A DNA stretch of 24,119 nucleotides from DAOTYH01 sp034435015 (GTDB taxonomy: Bacteria > Chloroflexota > Anaerolineae > Aggregatilineales > UBA3940), in assembly GCA_034435015.1 (NCBI GenBank), contig DAOTYH010000092.1, forward strand, positions 1-24,119. The letters are read 5' to 3'. The translations under genes and the position numbers were made by a program. Positions 15,338 through 22,679 of the stretch are shown piece after piece (position 1 is the first letter of the stretch; each line of letters begins with the position of its first letter). The notes below the pieces were generated by a model, which was not told where the DNA came from, did not search any database, and was given only the letters and a program-made list of their open reading frames with translations.

Positions 15338-16312
15338 GTGACCAGATACAGACGGGGTGAGGAACGTGAGGACCTGCTCGTTCGAATTGCGGAGATGTAC
15401 TATGAAGGGGGGCATACTCAAGATGAGATTGCCCAGGCGGTCGGCCTGACCCGTTCTGCCATCTCACGCCTGCTCACTGAAGCGCACCAGAAAGGGATCG
15501 TTGAGATTCGTATCCGGAGGCCGCTTCGCTTTGACAGTGTCCTTGAACAGGTACTGGTGGAGCGCTATCACCTGCTGGGTGCTCACGTGTTGATCTGGCA
15601 TAAAGAGAACCGCTACGAGGAACTGCGCAGTCGGCTGGGGCTGGCCGCGGCGCAGGTGCTGGCAGACTTGATCAGGCCGGGCATGGTGATCGGCGTGCCG
15701 TGGGGAAAGACCGTCAGCGCCGTTATTGATGCGCTGGATGTCAGCGAACCCGTCTCAGTGCGGGTCGTCCAACTGGTAGGGGTGTTAGGGTCGGGCAGTC
15801 ATGCCTACAACGCGCAGGCGTTAGTCGAAAGGCTGGCACGCAAGCTGGGCGGCGAGGGGGTCTATCTATACACGCCTTTTATTGTGGACAGCGAGACGAC
15901 CGCCCGTACCCTGCTGAACCACCAGCACATCCGCGAGGCCATTGCCGTCGGCAGGCAATGTGATCTGGTCTTGCTGGGCATCGGCACGACCGATGAACAG
16001 TACTCCAGCCTGTATCAGGGCGGACACATCACGCGGGAAGAGTTGGAGCGCCTCAGGCAGGCCAGAGCGGTAGGCGATGTGAGCGGCCTCCACTTTGACA
16101 TCAACGGACGCACGCCGGAGGTGGATTTTCATAACCGCCTGGTCGGCATTGCACGGGATGACCTGCTCCGCATCCCGACACGGCTGGGCGTTGCAGGCGG
16201 CGAGGCAAAGGTCAAACCGATCCTTGGCGCACTGCGGGGAGGCTACGTCAACCGGCTGGTGACAGACAGCCGGACAGCCGGGCAGGTGCTGGCAATGGAC
16301 GGCTTCAGCTAA
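15338..16312 (+). CDS. SorC/DeoR-type sugar-responsive transcriptional regulator
   Basis: The GTG start at 15338 lies five bases after AGGAGG; the product has 324 residues. A helix-turn-helix occupies about 27-53 (TQDEIAQAVGLTRSAISRLL). The rest is the SorC sugar-phosphate-binding domain, marked by PGMVIGVPWGKT (114-125), VVQLVGVLGS, LVLLGIGTTDEQ (211 on) and the GDVSGLHFDINGR region. Members bind a phosphorylated sugar and change DNA binding as tetramers. Its divergent position to the UlaE/UlaD-like genes makes a pentose- or gulonate-phosphate the likely inducer. It ends in a four-base convergent overlap (CTAA) with the stop of the quinone oxidoreductase gene, leaving no room for a terminator between them. 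Confidence 0.88.
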   Translation: MTRYRRGEEREDLLVRIAEMYYEGGHTQDEIAQAVGLTRSAISRLLTEAHQKGIVEIRIRRPLRFDSVLEQVLVERYHLLGAHVLIWHKENRYEELRSRLGLAAAQVLADLIRPGMVIGVPWGKTVSAVIDALDVSEPVSVRVVQLVGVLGSGSHAYNAQALVERLARKLGGEGVYLYTPFIVDSETTARTLLNHQHIREAIAVGRQCDLVLLGIGTTDEQYSSLYQGGHITREELERLRQARAVGDVSGLHFDINGRTPEVDFHNRLVGIARDDLLRIPTRLGVAGGEAKVKPILGALRGGYVNRLVTDSRTAGQVLAMDGFS

Positions 16313-17253
16313 CTGACCTTCAGCACGACCTTGCCGCGTGTGTGGCCGCGTTCAACGCGTTCATGGGCTGAGGCCGCCTCCTGAAGCGGGTAGACGGTGT
16401 CTATCTCCGGTCTGATATGTCCCTCGTCCACCAGCGCGGCAATCTGGGCAAGCTGGGATGCTTCAGGCCGGACCAGCACGTACACCGCCCGGACGCCGTA
16501 AGCCGCCGCCGCACCGGCGGCAGGCTCGCCCAGAATGGAGACCAGCACTCCGCCCTTCTTGAGGACCTGCCACGACCGCTCACGGACTTCCCCAGCCAGC
16601 GGGTCAAGCACCACGTCTACGTTGCTGACATACTGCTCGAAGCTGGCTGTCTCGTAATCAATGACCTCCGAAGCGCCGAGCTGCCGCACAAAGAGCACAT
16701 TGCGGCTGGAGGCTGTCCCGATCACGTATGCGCCGCGCCAGCGGGCAAGCTGTACGGCAATATGCCCCACGCCGCCGGCGGCGGCATGGATCAGCACCCG
16801 CTGGCCGGCCTCTAGTTGTGCCCCCTCGAACAGCGCCTGCCATGCCGTCAGCGAGACCAGCGGCAGGGCCGCCGCCTGAATGTGATCGAGTGTGCGCGGC
16901 TTGAAGGCTAAGTGAGAGGCAGGCACAGCCGTGTACTCAGCGTAAGTTGCCCCCAACTGCGGGAAGCGCACCAGCCCGAAGACCTCATCGCCGGGCTTGA
17001 ACTGGGTCACACCTGCGCCGATCTCCTCGATGACCCCTGAGACATCCCACCCCAGAATCAGGGGGAAGGAGATCTCCAGCCTCTTGGCCATCCCCCTGCC
17101 GGAGCGGGTTTTCCAGTCCACGGGGTTGACACCGGCGGCATGGACACGGATCAGCACTTCGCCTTCCGCTGGCTGAGGGAGGGGCACATCTTCGTGCTTC
17201 AGGACGCTGGGGCCGCCAAACTCATGAATCCGGATTGCCTTCATCGTGGTCAT
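16309..17253 (-). CDS. Zinc-independent NADP-dependent quinone oxidoreductase-like (MDR family)
   Basis: The product has 314 residues. It is a medium-chain dehydrogenase/reductase without the structural or catalytic zinc cysteines. Visible motifs are the substrate-domain sequence VHAAGVNPVDWKTR (37-50), GDEVFGL, and the nucleotide-binding HAAAGGVGHIAVQLA (156-170) followed by the ASSRN segment typical of NADPH-binding members. Likely reactions are reduction of quinones or alpha,beta-unsaturated carbonyls in the cytoplasm. Both ATGs (17253 and 17244) are possible starts; the first has GAGGG about 12 bases upstream. It begins nine bases after the PHP gene and ends the minus-strand run that starts at 21717. 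Substrate specificity cannot be assigned. Confidence 0.87.
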   Translation of the reverse strand: MTTMKAIRIHEFGGPSVLKHEDVPLPQPAEGEVLIRVHAAGVNPVDWKTRSGRGMAKRLEISFPLILGWDVSGVIEEIGAGVTQFKPGDEVFGLVRFPQLGATYAEYTAVPASHLAFKPRTLDHIQAAALPLVSLTAWQALFEGAQLEAGQRVLIHAAAGGVGHIAVQLARWRGAYVIGTASSRNVLFVRQLGASEVIDYETASFEQYVSNVDVVLDPLAGEVRERSWQVLKKGGVLVSILGEPAAGAAAAYGVRAVYVLVRPEASQLAQIAALVDEGHIRPEIDTVYPLQEAASAHERVERGHTRGKVVLKVS

Positions 17254-17262
17254 GGCTGTTTT

Positions 17263-18126
17263 TCACCCTCTCCGTCGGGCCTGTAATGCTGTGATCGTTT
17301 CCTCAGTTATGGGTTGAGTACCCATGCGGCGGAATCCATCCGGGCGGCCATGTTCATCCGAACCGCCGGTCACGACTAGATCAAAGCGGCGTGCCAGCCG
17401 CAGGAAGTGCCCGCGTGTCTTCTCGTCAGGCAGGCGGTAGTGATAGACTTCGATGCCGTCCAGCCCCATCTCGACCAGCTTAGCAAGGTCTTCAGCCTCG
17501 ATCCAGCTCCCGTCGGGCCGCAAGACGACCGAAGGATGGGCCAGCACCGCCACCCCTCCAGCGGCGTGAATGGTACGGATGATCCGCTCAACCGGGAAGT
17601 TGAGCCGGCAGATTTTGTTCCAGCAGTCAGCCGCCATCCAGAGCGCGGCATCCTCATCCTCCATGAGGCCTTTCTTTTTCAGGACGCTGGCGACGGCAAA
17701 CACATCCGGGTACTGCGGGTGTTCCTGCCTGATCTCCTCCAGCATGATGGGGTAGCCCTGCCGGTTGATCTCCTCAACCATCTCGGCAAACTGATCGAAG
17801 TAGTAAGCCAGCATTTCCCCTTCCAGTTTCTGGAACTCCGGCAGGGTGCGATCCGCGAAGTAGCCCAGCATGTCCACCGCATAGCCCCACTCGCTCCAGC
17901 CGTACCCCTGCCACTGCGAGGCAAACTCAACGCCGGGGATCAACCAGATGCCCAGCTCATCGGCGGCCACCTGTGCCTCAGGGATGCCGCGTGTGTTGTC
18001 ATGGTCGGTGAGGGCGACCGCCGTCAGACCCAGACTGGCCGCATGGCGCACCAAAGCCTCCGGTGAGGTACGGCCATCTGAGTAATAGGAATGCATATGC
18101 AGATCACACAAACCGGCGGTTCTCAT
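17263..18126 (-). CDS. PHP-domain phosphoesterase (TrpH/RNase AM-like)
   Basis: The product has 287 residues, the size of stand-alone PHP phosphoesterases. The metal-binding motifs appear in order: DLHMHS (8-13) with SDG, LTDHDN (39-44), GVEF with Glu67, AHPS with His197, and GSDEHG (255-260). This set supports a three-metal active site that hydrolyses phosphate esters. Relatives act on 3',5'-bisphosphonucleosides or trim the 5' ends of RNA; the sequence alone does not choose between these. The start ATG has no convincing Shine-Dalgarno site. The gene lies 66 bases after the HPr gene and nine before the quinone oxidoreductase. Confidence 0.88.
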   Translation of the reverse strand: MRTAGLCDLHMHSYYSDGRTSPEALVRHAASLGLTAVALTDHDNTRGIPEAQVAADELGIWLIPGVEFASQWQGYGWSEWGYAVDMLGYFADRTLPEFQKLEGEMLAYYFDQFAEMVEEINRQGYPIMLEEIRQEHPQYPDVFAVASVLKKKGLMEDEDAALWMAADCWNKICRLNFPVERIIRTIHAAGGVAVLAHPSVVLRPDGSWIEAEDLAKLVEMGLDGIEVYHYRLPDEKTRGHFLRLARRFDLVVTGGSDEHGRPDGFRRMGTQPITEETITALQARRRG

Positions 18127-18192
18127 GGGTGGTTGTTTTACTTTCTGCCGGCCAGCCCTTCCAAACAGCGCGCTTGAGATCGGGCAGGCTGT

Positions 18193-18462
18193 CTAACTTT
18201 CTTCCGCGAAGTTACTCTTGATCAGCTTCTCCAGCGCGGCCAGCGCGGCGTCGGCATCTTCGCCTTCCGCCTCGATCTTGACCTGCGCCCCCTGATTAGC
18301 GCCCAGCGTCAGCACCGTCAGGATGCTCTTGGCGTCAGCGACGCGCTCGCCGTGAGTGACCTTTATTTTGCTCTTGAAACGTTTGGCCGTCTGGACAAAC
18401 AATGCGGCGGGGCGGGCGTGTAAGCCGGCTTCATGTTGAACAGTCAAGGTAATTTCTGGCAC
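18193..18462 (-). CDS. ptsH: HPr phosphocarrier protein
   Basis: The product has 89 residues, the standard HPr length. The GTG start at 18462 has GAGAGG five bases upstream. The phosphorylated histidine is His15 in AGLHARPAALFV, and the regulatory serine region is ADAKSIL with Ser46. Both sites are intact, so it could take part in enzyme I-dependent transfer and in Ser46 control by HPr kinase. Neither enzyme I, HPr kinase nor any sugar-specific EII gene is in the window. It sits 33 bases after the alcohol dehydrogenase gene and before the PHP gene. It may serve a PTS encoded elsewhere or a regulatory role. Confidence 0.93.
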   Translation of the reverse strand: MPEITLTVQHEAGLHARPAALFVQTAKRFKSKIKVTHGERVADAKSILTVLTLGANQGAQVKIEAEGEDADAALAALEKLIKSNFAEES

Positions 18463-18495
18463 GGTGACCTCTCATCTCGTTGAAGTTAGTGTAAG

Positions 18496-19650
18496 CTAGA
18501 GTGCTTTTTGCACAATAGCCAGCATCTCATCTGGTGTAAGGGGAATCGGGTTTTTGTGCGTGCTGGTAGCTACAGCCGCCTTCTCGACCAGCACCGGCAG
18601 GTCATCCGCTGTGATGCCGTATGAGGAAAGCGGCGGCACTGCCAGCTCGGCACACAGCTCTTCAACCCAAGCGATCCCGTCTGCGGCGGCGGCGTCGGGC
18701 CTGCCCGTCACAATCCGGGCGATCTCATCATAGCGCCGCAGAGCCTCGCTGTGCGGCGCCCGTGTACGCAGGGCTTCCACATTGACCGCCATGGCGAAGG
18801 GGAGCAGACGTCCGCATACTGCGCCGTGCGGCGCGTCGAACATCCCCCCAATCGGGCCGGCAAATCCATGCACGATGCCCAGACCGGCATTGGCGAGAGC
18901 CAGCCCCCCGATCAGCGAGGCCAGCGCCATGTCCTCCCGCGCGTCGCTGTTGTTGCCATGCCGGAAGGCCTCCCTGAGCGAGCGGGCAACCCGCGCCAGC
19001 CCCTCGCGGCACAGCGCATCAGTGAGCGGGTTAGCCCGGTTGGAGACGAATGGCTCGATGATCTGCGTCAGCGCATCCAAGCCGGTAGCGGCAGTGACAG
19101 CAGGCGGCAGACTGTGTGTCAGCTCCGGGTCCACCAGCGCCGCCGAGGGGATCATCAAAGGACTGCGCATACTCACCTTGACGCGATGCTCCGGCGAAGC
19201 CAGCACGGCGTTGGCGGTGACCTCTGCCCCTGTGCCGGCGGTCGTTGGGATGGCGATGTGCGGCGCGGCCCGCTTGGTGATGGGCAGTCCCCGCCCGATC
19301 ACCTCGACATAATCAAGGGGGCCGCCGCCGTTAGTCAGCAGGACAGCCACTGCCTTGCCCGTGTCTATGGCACTGCCCCCGCCGAAACTGACCACACAGT
19401 CACAGCCCTCGCTGAGGGCCAGCGCGAGCGCACTCTGTACTATCTGAGTGGTCGGCTCGCCGGCCACCGGGAAAACCAAGGGCCGCAGGTCAAGCGCATC
19501 CAGCATGTCCAGCACGGGCATGGCGCGTGCTGTCTCCAGGCCGATCACTACCAGCGGGCGGCTTCCCAGCCCTTTGGCAAGCGGGCCGAGACGTTCAATG
19601 ACTCCCCTGCCAAAGATGATCCGGTCGGCGGCAGCGAACTCAAACCGCAT
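18496..19650 (-). CDS. Iron-type alcohol dehydrogenase family protein
   Basis: I start it at the ATG at 19650 (MRFEFAAADRIIFG), which has AGGAGG upstream and matches the family N-terminus, giving 384 residues. A longer reading from 19788 overlaps the MFS stop as ATGA but adds 46 unlike residues and spans a good promoter. The NAD(P)-binding motif GGGSAID is at 90-96 and PTTAGTGAE follows at about 136-144. Metal ligands would be Asp192, His261 (IVHGFAG) and His275 (APHGAVCG). The fourth position, usually His in DALTH, is Gln196 (LDALTQIIEP). This may be a subfamily trait rather than a loss. Likely role: NAD(P)H-dependent interconversion of an alcohol and an aldehyde or ketone; the substrate is unknown. 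Confidence 0.85.
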   Translation of the reverse strand: MRFEFAAADRIIFGRGVIERLGPLAKGLGSRPLVVIGLETARAMPVLDMLDALDLRPLVFPVAGEPTTQIVQSALALALSEGCDCVVSFGGGSAIDTGKAVAVLLTNGGGPLDYVEVIGRGLPITKRAAPHIAIPTTAGTGAEVTANAVLASPEHRVKVSMRSPLMIPSAALVDPELTHSLPPAVTAATGLDALTQIIEPFVSNRANPLTDALCREGLARVARSLREAFRHGNNSDAREDMALASLIGGLALANAGLGIVHGFAGPIGGMFDAPHGAVCGRLLPFAMAVNVEALRTRAPHSEALRRYDEIARIVTGRPDAAAADGIAWVEELCAELAVPPLSSYGITADDLPVLVEKAAVATSTHKNPIPLTPDEMLAIVQKAL

Positions 19651-19738
19651 AGCCTGACCCCCCTCCTGATCCAATTTGTCTCTCCTTGCCTGACGGCACG
19701 AGGCAACGAGAAGGATACCCCGCCTTTCATGAGTGAGG

Positions 19739-19766
19739 ATCATACTGCTTTTTTGGACTCTGGCAA
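19739..19766 (-). promoter_or_regulatory. Promoter upstream of the Fe-ADH gene
   Basis: On the minus strand TTGCCA (19766-19761) and TATGAT (19744-19739) are separated by 16 bases, a good sigma-70-type match. It lies in the 134-base gap after the MFS gene. This supports separate transcription of the dehydrogenase, HPr, PHP and oxidoreductase genes, and supports the ATG at 19650 as the start. Confidence 0.55.
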
Positions 19767-19784
19767 TAGGGTCTTGTGATCCTG

Positions 19785-21002
19785 TCATGACACATGCCGG
19801 GCGGGCAGGCGCCGCACATAGAGCAGGATCACGCCAAAAAGTACCAGCGCCGCCGCTGTGTCAAAGCCGATGATGGTGACCATCACCTGAGGGCCGACCG
19901 ACTCAAAGAACTGGCCGATCACCCAAGGCAGGGTCATCGAACCCACATTGGCGCCTACCAGCAGAAAGCCGGTCACACTGCCGGTGATGGGCATGTGGCG
20001 GTCGGTGAAGTTGATGGTCGTGGCGAACATCGAGGCGATGAACACCCCGAAGCCCAGCGTGCCGATCCATACAGCCGGCGGCCACTGAGGGAAGAAGGCG
20101 ATGATCCCTATGCTGGCCGCCATGCCGATCAGATCAAGCAGGAGCATGGCACGCGGCTGAAGCCGAATGGCCAGCGGCACAGCGATCAGCCGCCCCACAG
20201 CCAGCGCCCCCCAATACAGCGAGTTCAGCAGGCGGGCGGTTGTCTCTGGGCCGATGCCGGTCGCTACTGCATACGAGAAAATCCAGCCGCCGAAGGACAG
20301 TTCAGCCCCGACGTGCATGAACATCAGCATCGCGATCATCAAGACCAGCAGGGCATAGGCGGGGGTTCTGGCCTTGACCGGTGCGCCGGGGACTGTTTCT
20401 TCGTCTGACCGCACAGGGCTGGGGATGCGTGTCATCCAGTAGGCCACTGGCACGATCAGGAGGGCCAGCGCCCAGTACGCCCAGCGGATTCCCCCCGTCA
20501 GCACGACCACACGGTCAATCAAGATCGGCGAGAGGAAAGCGCCCACCCCAAAAGAGAGGTGCAGGGCGTTCATATAGGGGCCGACCTCGTGCCCGAACAG
20601 CCACACGATCAGGGTGTTGCCGCCCACATCCAGGACGCCCATCCCCAGCCCGATCAGTGCGAAATCGGTCACCAACAGCCAGCGGTTGGGGATCACGGGA
20701 ATGGCAAAGATGAGCAGTGCCATCCCCGCCAACGTGACAGCCAGAATCGGCTGGCCGGGACGCCGGTCGTACAGGCGGCTTCCCAACAGTGAGCCGACAA
20801 TGTAGCCCAGCGAGTTGGCCGTGAAGAGGATGCTGATCTGGCTGAGCGTAGAACTTGTTTGGCCGGCCAGCGCCGGCAGGGTCGGCCCCAGCGCGGAGAG
20901 CGCCAGCCCCAGCACCACGTAGGCCGCGTAATAGGCAAAGGCGCGGAAGAGACGCTGACGCTTGTCAGAAGAGGTCAGTGCGGCAGAAGAAGTTGTGGCC
21001 AT
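19785..21002 (-). CDS. Major facilitator superfamily transporter
   Basis: The product has 405 residues with about twelve hydrophobic segments, beginning with FAYYAAYVVLGLALSALGP. The loop between helices 2 and 3 has the MFS motif A-like GSRLYDRRPGQP (74-85). A hydrophilic central loop (about 196-213) separates two halves of about six helices each. Its organisation resembles sugar-type MFS permeases such as the FucP/GlcP or MFSD4-like group, but I cannot assign a substrate. It starts 16 bases after the B12/MetH-activation-like gene and has only a weak ribosome site, so it is probably translated from that transcript. Confidence 0.85.
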   Translation of the reverse strand: MATTSSAALTSSDKRQRLFRAFAYYAAYVVLGLALSALGPTLPALAGQTSSTLSQISILFTANSLGYIVGSLLGSRLYDRRPGQPILAVTLAGMALLIFAIPVIPNRWLLVTDFALIGLGMGVLDVGGNTLIVWLFGHEVGPYMNALHLSFGVGAFLSPILIDRVVVLTGGIRWAYWALALLIVPVAYWMTRIPSPVRSDEETVPGAPVKARTPAYALLVLMIAMLMFMHVGAELSFGGWIFSYAVATGIGPETTARLLNSLYWGALAVGRLIAVPLAIRLQPRAMLLLDLIGMAASIGIIAFFPQWPPAVWIGTLGFGVFIASMFATTINFTDRHMPITGSVTGFLLVGANVGSMTLPWVIGQFFESVGPQVMVTIIGFDTAAALVLFGVILLYVRRLPARHVS

Positions 21003-21018
21003 ATTTCTTCACTTTCGT

Positions 21019-21717
21019 CTAGATGGTTTCAGAGGATAAGGGGGCATCAGCGGGCAGTTGCCTGAGGCGCTTGTCGCAGGAGCCGTTCCAAGCACAGCGG
21101 CGGCAAGGGATCAAGCACCTCAGGCCGGCAGTGCCGCTGTCTATAACCAAAAAGAAAGACAACGACTTGAGGGGGATCATGAGGTTCTGTTCCGTCAGAT
21201 GGACGCCGATCAGGCCGGCGGGCACTCTCTCAAAGAGAAGGCGCTGTGTTGTCAGATACCAATCTTCGGCGGTGTCGCCGGGCGCCCAACGCACAGCCTT
21301 GTGCTCCGCCCGCAGGTAGTCGGCGGTGAGCTGGGCTGTCTGCGCGATGCAGTAGGTCCCGATCTGATCGAGCAGATAGCCCTCCATGTACTCCTGCTCT
21401 GCAAAGAGGGCATGAGAGCGCTCCTCCAGCGCTTGGCCGATGGTACATACCACACCGATCAGCTCTGCGCCGTCGGCCTGCGCCTGAATGTTCAGCGCGG
21501 GAGGGAAGCAGGCGGCCAGGCTGTCCATGCTCAGCCTTGACCAGACGGCGGCAGGGCGGATCAGGGGGGCGGCCTCTGCCAGCGCGGACTCCACCGCGCT
21601 CTGAAAGTGCGGGGATGACCGCCGGCGGTTGCCCATGAGGCGGGCGAGCGCGTCGGCTGTCGGCATGACTGAGGCGGCCTCCAGATGGATCACCTCTGGG
21701 CGGCTTGGCGGGGGCAT
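21019..21717 (-). CDS. Stand-alone protein resembling the B12-dependent methionine synthase (MetH) activation domain
   Basis: I start it at the ATG at 21717 (MPPPSRPEV), with AAGGA six bases upstream, giving 232 residues. The ATGs at 21822 and 21744 lack ribosome sites. The core matches the pattern of stand-alone MetH-activation-like proteins: TIGQALEERSHALF (92-105), EYMEGYLLDQIGTYCI (109-124), then GVHLTEQNLMIPLKSLSF (171-188). It ends in a four-cysteine cluster, Cys201, Cys205, Cys208 and Cys214 (CRRCAWNGSC). In MetH this domain binds S-adenosylmethionine and reactivates cobalamin. The separate proteins are poorly understood and may serve other corrinoid enzymes. No corrinoid protein or methyltransferase gene is in the window. 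It is first of the minus-strand run and divergent from the response regulator. Confidence 0.65.
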   Translation of the reverse strand: MPPPSRPEVIHLEAASVMPTADALARLMGNRRRSSPHFQSAVESALAEAAPLIRPAAVWSRLSMDSLAACFPPALNIQAQADGAELIGVVCTIGQALEERSHALFAEQEYMEGYLLDQIGTYCIAQTAQLTADYLRAEHKAVRWAPGDTAEDWYLTTQRLLFERVPAGLIGVHLTEQNLMIPLKSLSFFLVIDSGTAGLRCLIPCRRCAWNGSCDKRLRQLPADAPLSSETI

Positions 21718-21855
21718 CTGGTTTCCTTGCGGCGGCGTGAGCATCCGATGTGACTCTGGCCTTTCACCGATTCGGCGTTGCTGAAGCGGCTCTATTTTAA
21801 CCCGGCCTTCTTTTTCAGGCATATGTGCCGAAGGGCAGGCGGGCGGGCTGAGGGC

Positions 21856-21884
21856 GGTTGCGCAGATTTTCGAACTAATGTATA
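21856..21884 (+). promoter_or_regulatory. Promoter of the response regulator gene
   Basis: TTGCGC (21856-21861) and TATAGT (21879-21884) are separated by 17 bases, predicting a start near 21890 and a leader of about 55 bases. On the other strand TAAAAT (21799-21794) in an AT-rich patch may be the -10 box for the divergent gene, but no good -35 accompanies it. Confidence 0.6.
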
Positions 21885-21944
21885 GTGTCGGCAGAGCGTT
21901 AGTTTCCGGTTGACTTCTTCTTTACAGTAAACGATGGAGCGGAG

Positions 21945-22634
21945 ATGGCGGAGAAGATTCTCGTCATTGACGATGAGGAAACAACTGTCCAGTTGATCTC
22001 GATCCTGCTGGAGCACAAGGGGTTCGAGGTCATCAAGGCTTATCGTGCTGAAGACGGTCTTCGCAAGGCATATCGGACTCAGCCTGATCTGGTCTTGCTG
22101 GACATTATGATGCCCGATATGGATGGCCTCGAAATATGCCGTCGTCTGCGCGAACTTTCCGATGTGCCGATCATCTTCCTGACTGCCCGCACGGAGACCA
22201 AAGACATCGTCAAGGGGCTGGACATGGGTGCGGATGATTACATTGTTAAGCCCTATGACGGCGAAGAGCTGGTCGCACGTATCCGCGCTCATCTGCGCCG
22301 TGCGCCTAAGAACACGATGGTGGACGAGCTGGTCTTTGACGGGGGGCGCTTCCGCATCAACCTGCTGAACCGCGAAGTGACGGTAGACGGCAAGCTGTGC
22401 CACCTGACGCCTAAGGAGTTCAGCCTGTTGAGCGTGCTGGCCCGCAATGCGGGGCGGGTGGTCAGCCGCAAGGAGCTGGTCAGCGAGGCGTGGGGGTGGA
22501 CAGAATACGACGATGCCATTGACAGCCTCAAGCTGTACATCCACTATCTGCGCAAGAAGATTGAGAAGGACCCGGACAAGCCGGAGTACATTCTGACTTC
22601 GCGCGGGGTGGGGTATCGGTTTGTCAACAAATAG
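21945..22634 (+). CDS. OmpR/PhoB-family response regulator
   Basis: The product has 229 residues, the usual length. The ATG at 21945 follows GGAG by five bases. The receiver domain (1-120) has the acidic pair Asp9-Asp10, phosphorylated Asp53 (LLDIMMPDMDG), Thr80 (FLTART) and Lys102 (VKPYDGEEL). A winged-helix DNA-binding domain covers about 125-229, with LTPKEFSLLSVLARNAGRVV and the C-terminal LTSRGVGYRF hairpin. It is a transcription factor controlled by phosphorylation. No histidine kinase gene adjoins it: a terminator follows at once and the next gene is convergent. It is therefore an orphan within this window, with its kinase probably encoded elsewhere. Confidence 0.95.
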   Translation: MAEKILVIDDEETTVQLISILLEHKGFEVIKAYRAEDGLRKAYRTQPDLVLLDIMMPDMDGLEICRRLRELSDVPIIFLTARTETKDIVKGLDMGADDYIVKPYDGEELVARIRAHLRRAPKNTMVDELVFDGGRFRINLLNREVTVDGKLCHLTPKEFSLLSVLARNAGRVVSRKELVSEAWGWTEYDDAIDSLKLYIHYLRKKIEKDPDKPEYILTSRGVGYRFVNK

Positions 22635-22647
22635 AGAGGGGAAGACA

Positions 22648-22679
22648 AGGGGCGCGGCACACAAGCGCCCCTCTTTTTT
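22648..22679 (+). terminator. Intrinsic terminator of the response regulator gene
   Basis: AGGGGCGC (22648-22655) pairs perfectly with GCGCCCCT (22665-22672) around nine bases and is followed by C and six Ts (22674-22679). It begins 13 bases after the stop and runs to the end of the convergent hydrolase gene. On the minus strand there is no T-run, so it works mainly in one direction. Confidence 0.85.

Noticed and set aside
19651..19788. Longer start of the Fe-ADH gene with an ATGA overlap with the MFS stop
   Set aside because: The extra 46 residues are unlike the family, and the interval holds a good promoter and a better ribosome site for the ATG at 19650.
21718..21822. Longer start of the MetH-activation-like gene
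   Set aside because: No ribosome site at 21822 or 21744; the added region is low-complexity and overlaps the likely promoter patch, while 21717 has AAGGA correctly spaced.
21792..22664. 290-residue reading frame on the minus strand across the response regulator gene
   Set aside because: It is the antisense of a canonical OmpR/PhoB gene with promoter, ribosome site and terminator, and its translation resembles no family.
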